DNA of 22,500 nucleotides. Source: Trachelipus rathkii. Its lineage: Eukaryota > Arthropoda > Malacostraca > Isopoda > Trachelipodidae. A program made the translations under genes and the position numbers. Of the stretch, positions 20,069-22,500 are shown one piece after another (position 1 is the first letter of the stretch; each line of letters starts with the position of its first letter). The stretch lies in assembly GCA_015478945.1 (NCBI GenBank), contig JABUQX010078130.1, positions 1 to 22,500 of the forward strand, written 5' to 3'. Under the pieces are notes generated by a model that ran no database searches, had not been told where the DNA came from, and worked only from the letters and a program-made list of their open reading frames with translations.

Positions 20069-20190
20069 CGAGTTCTCACTATATTACCGTATTTATAATA
20101 AGGGGTTAAAGGTAAGTCGCTTGGGCTTTCTTTTTTTAACTTGTGTCATATTTACTTTTACTATTTCCAATTTTCTGTTTCCGTAGTGTC
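20069..20190 (+). other. 3' untranslated tail of RTE-like copy B
   Basis: After GAGTTCTCACTATATTACCG, the tail resumes with AAGGGG, CTTG...TTTACTTTTACTATTTCC and TTTTCTGTTTCC, matching the order in copy A at 3474-3530. Only a short AT-rich string (about 20081-20100) occupies the place of copy A's TA array. Confidence 0.6.
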
Positions 20191-20314
20191 ATGTTTGCAC
20201 GCACACCGTTACCTATTTTCATATATTTATGCTATATCAAATGGTTTCCTAACAGTCGTTGGGGGATAAAAGTATGTTTGTGGTTAATGAAATGATTTAG
20301 ATGTTAATATGATC
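20191..20314. other. Short spacer
   Basis: Complex sequence between the LINE tail and the next TA array; nothing recognised. Confidence 0.5.
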
Positions 20315-21050
20315 AGATTTTTAATATATTATAAATATATATTATATATTATTTTATTATATATAAATATATATATTATATCATATAGTATATGTTTTAA
20401 ATTAATATTTATTATATATTATAATATATAGTTATATTATATTTTTTATATATTATTTATTATATATTAATAATATATATATTATATTATTTATTTAATT
20501 TATTATATATTATATTAATTAATATATTGAATATATATTAAATATATTTATATATATATATATAATATATATATATATATATTCAGCAGATTATTTATAA
20601 TTTTATTGTTTATTAATAATTAATATTATTATTAGTATATATAATATATTATTATATTGGTAATAATTATTAAGTATTTGTGATATATTATATATATATA
20701 TATATTTAATATTAATATATATATATATATTGCATGTATATATTTATTATATTAATATATTATTATATGTATTTTATTAATAATAAATATAATATATTAT
20801 TAATATATATTATAATATATATATATATACTATATATTATATAATTAATTATATATATATAATTTTATAATTTATTATATATATATTATATATATTATAT
20901 ATATATATATAAGAATATATATATGTTTAATATATATAAATTATTATTATATAATGTATTAATTAATTATTTATATTATAATATATATATTAATTATAAT
21001 TTTTTATATTAAATTATAATATATATATATATATATAATTTATGATTAAC
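20315..21050. repeat. Long (TA)n array
   Basis: More than 700 bases of TA, TTA and ATT units, the longest such tract in the window, with small interruptions near 20585 and 20730. Confidence 0.9.
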
Positions 21051-21169
21051 ATATTTATATATTTCATAAAATAAGAAAATTTATTTTAGAATTACTATAT
21101 ATAATAAGAAAATAATAAAATTATCAAGTTACGTTTTGTTTTACGTGATACAATTGTAATAATAAGGTA

Positions 21170-21575
21170 TAAATACAAATACCCTATTGGCAAGTTAGAA
21201 ATGCCAAAGTTGCACATGCTAATGTCACACGTGACCCAATTATGTAGCCACGCCAAGTACCCACCCGGCTTCCAATGTACATGTGGGTGGAGAGGGGGCT
21301 ATAAAGCGTATCATGAATTAGGAATTCCGGCAATATCTGAGGAGGTGAGCAGGCAGGGGAGGGGGGGATGGCGGGCGGTAGGCTGGTGTGTGAGAAGAAC
21401 ATGACAACAAGTACACTTGTGCACGCACTAGTATACAGTAGTACGACAAGTACTGGACCGGGGGCCAATTCGGCTTCTTGGCCAACATAATGTAATACTT
21501 AAGTACACCTAGATATGACAAAATGTCAATACAAGTAGGGCATCTGTATGTCGACCAACAACTACCTGGGGGTAA
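21170..21575. other. Island of balanced base composition, possible exon fragment
   Basis: Sharply GC-richer than the AT arrays on both sides, with a G run near 21360. A plus frame from 21201 gives a short cysteine-containing stretch, PPGFQCTCGWRGG (about 21261-21299), with the CxC spacing seen at the end of some EGF-like domains, then GIPAISEE and a donor-like GAG|GTGAGC at 21342-21350. The other cysteines of an EGF domain are not evident and no acceptor is certain, so this may be chance. Minus frames (21184-21468 and 21318-21521) look like shadows. TATAAAG at 21300-21306 resembles a TATA box, without other support. Confidence 0.3.
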
Positions 21576-21700
21576 TATTATAATATATAAATAATATATA
21601 ATTATATTATTATATCATATATTATTATATACTATTACTTAATATATATAATTATATTATTAATTTATATATGCATTAATTATTTATAACTTATTATATT
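21576..21700. repeat. (TA)n/(TTA)n array
   Basis: TAATAT, TTATAT and ATTATT units. Confidence 0.85.
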
Positions 21701-22500
21701 TTTTACTTATTTTAATAATTGATCTTTATTGCTACCATTTCCGAAAATTAGTTGCATTTCCGAAATGTAGTCAAATGTTTGAGACAATTTGGACTTAGTT
21801 TCTTACGTTCTAATTAATCATTTCACGTTTCAATTTCTCTGTCTTGACATTATTATTTTGTTGATTCCCACCTTAATTTCGTTATTGTTATTGTTATCGT
21901 TTCCCAAGGCTGGTGGAAAAATTATCAATAGGAAAAGTAGGACCACCTCAATGTTAATATACCCAAAAAGTTTGGAAGTCGTATATATAATATAAACAAC
22001 AGGTTGCTTTTAGTTACGACAATCTGTGGTTGAATGCATATTCAGATTGTGCTACGAACGTTAAATATCGCTTGAATTTCACTTAAAGTTGTAGGTCTAA
22101 AACCACTTTCTTTTAGGTCACAAGACTCAAAAAAGGACTTTAAAGTACTGCGTATCTACTACTGGGGATTTTACTTTATGAGTCACCGGACTTCCAAGGA
22201 AAAAAATGTGTTAATTTTTTTAGTATTAATTTGTAAAATATTTTTTAATAGCGTTTAATACATGTTATAAAAAAATGTTATGGAGATTGAAGAGTAAATT
22301 TCTACGCTAAGTTTAATAATTAATAATTACTCCATTAATTTAAATTATTATATTAGCATATTAATTTCAAAATAGACCCATGGATTGTGAAGTTGATCGT
22401 CTTGTATTATTTGAACAAAAATAGCAGTATCACCGGATTCAAGTTTATGTAAAGAAAAGTCTACGGTCAATGAAACAACTGTTTCAGTTACTTTATTAAA
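21701..22500. other. AT-rich unique sequence, no gene recognised
   Basis: Non-repetitive AT-rich DNA. A 68-codon plus frame at 21789-21995 is hydrophobic at its start and matches nothing I know. No LINE, SINE or RNA motif was found. It may be intergenic or intronic. Confidence 0.5.

Larger units (their letters stand above)
19010..20190 (+). mobile_element. RTE-like LINE, copy B, 5'-truncated
   Basis: Begins within the end of the RT domain: 19028-19140 aligns by eye with 2615-2705 of copy A (CTGAAGAG...TTGATAGAGA...GGCAGG...GTGTAAA...AAGGAGG...GTGAGTGAG). A 17-base string at 19581-19597 is identical to 2994-3010 of copy A. The RKRW-block equivalent KRKWIESVQKI lies at 19810-19842, and the tail-start string CCTAAGGGTAATGAACCCA at 19972-19990 parallels copy A at 3282-3304. 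The tail continues to about 20190. Such 5' truncation is typical of target-primed insertion. No endonuclease or YADD motif is present. Confidence 0.85.

Noticed and set aside
21300..21306. TATAAAG as a core promoter
   Set aside because: TATA-like words are expected by chance in AT-rich DNA and no initiator or downstream gene supports it.

Overview
This 22.5 kb window looks like intergenic or intronic DNA from a large, repeat-rich eukaryotic genome. It is very AT-rich, packed with (TA)n and (ATT)n arrays, and carries decayed LINE retrotransposons and fragments that look like heads of tRNA-derived SINEs. The mix resembles decapod crustacean genomes (shrimp, crayfish, crab). That placement comes from remembered family motifs and repeat style, not from a database match. 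I see no intact host gene, rRNA, CRISPR array, bacterial-type operon or ribosome binding site. The longest stop-to-stop frames (up to about 147 codons) are almost all low-complexity or antisense shadows of the retroelements.

Layout. 1-1026: pyrimidine-rich and TA-rich simple sequence. 1027-1300: a GC-rich patch. 1347-3545: RTE-like LINE copy A, plus strand, with endonuclease, reverse transcriptase (RT) and C-terminal remnants and a conserved 3' tail split by a (TA)n array. 3565-3850: TA array. 3851-5815: AT-rich unique sequence with a possible orphan LINE tail. 5820-7286: TA and ATT arrays. 7287-10250: a moderately complex block holding a decayed Jockey/CR1-like LINE, plus strand, RT remnant about 8275-8945. 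10251-12380: TA- and T-rich sequence. 12381-13190: unassigned. 13195-14800: RTE-like copy C, minus strand, with most of the RT core deleted. 14855-15905: two possible tRNA-like fragments around a TA array. 15960-18360: an unassigned purine-rich block containing two more tRNA-like fragments. 18365-19005: TA arrays. 19010-20190: RTE-like copy B, plus strand, 5'-truncated. 20315-21050: TA array. 21170-21575: an island of higher GC. 21576-22500: TA array and AT-rich unique sequence.

The three RTE-like copies explain much of the strand asymmetry: their sense strand is purine-rich, so copies A and B look G-rich and copy C looks C/T-rich on the plus strand. Every LINE frame is broken by single-base shifts, stops and loss of catalytic residues, so none can move by itself. 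Part of the apparent decay could be uncorrected long-read indels. The items most worth a second look are the TA array inside a conserved LINE 3' tail, the internal deletion of copy C, the collapsed RT motif A in the Jockey-like copy, the unassigned purine-rich block at 16.2-18.3 kb, and the 21.2-21.6 kb island. I found no convincing new biological system.
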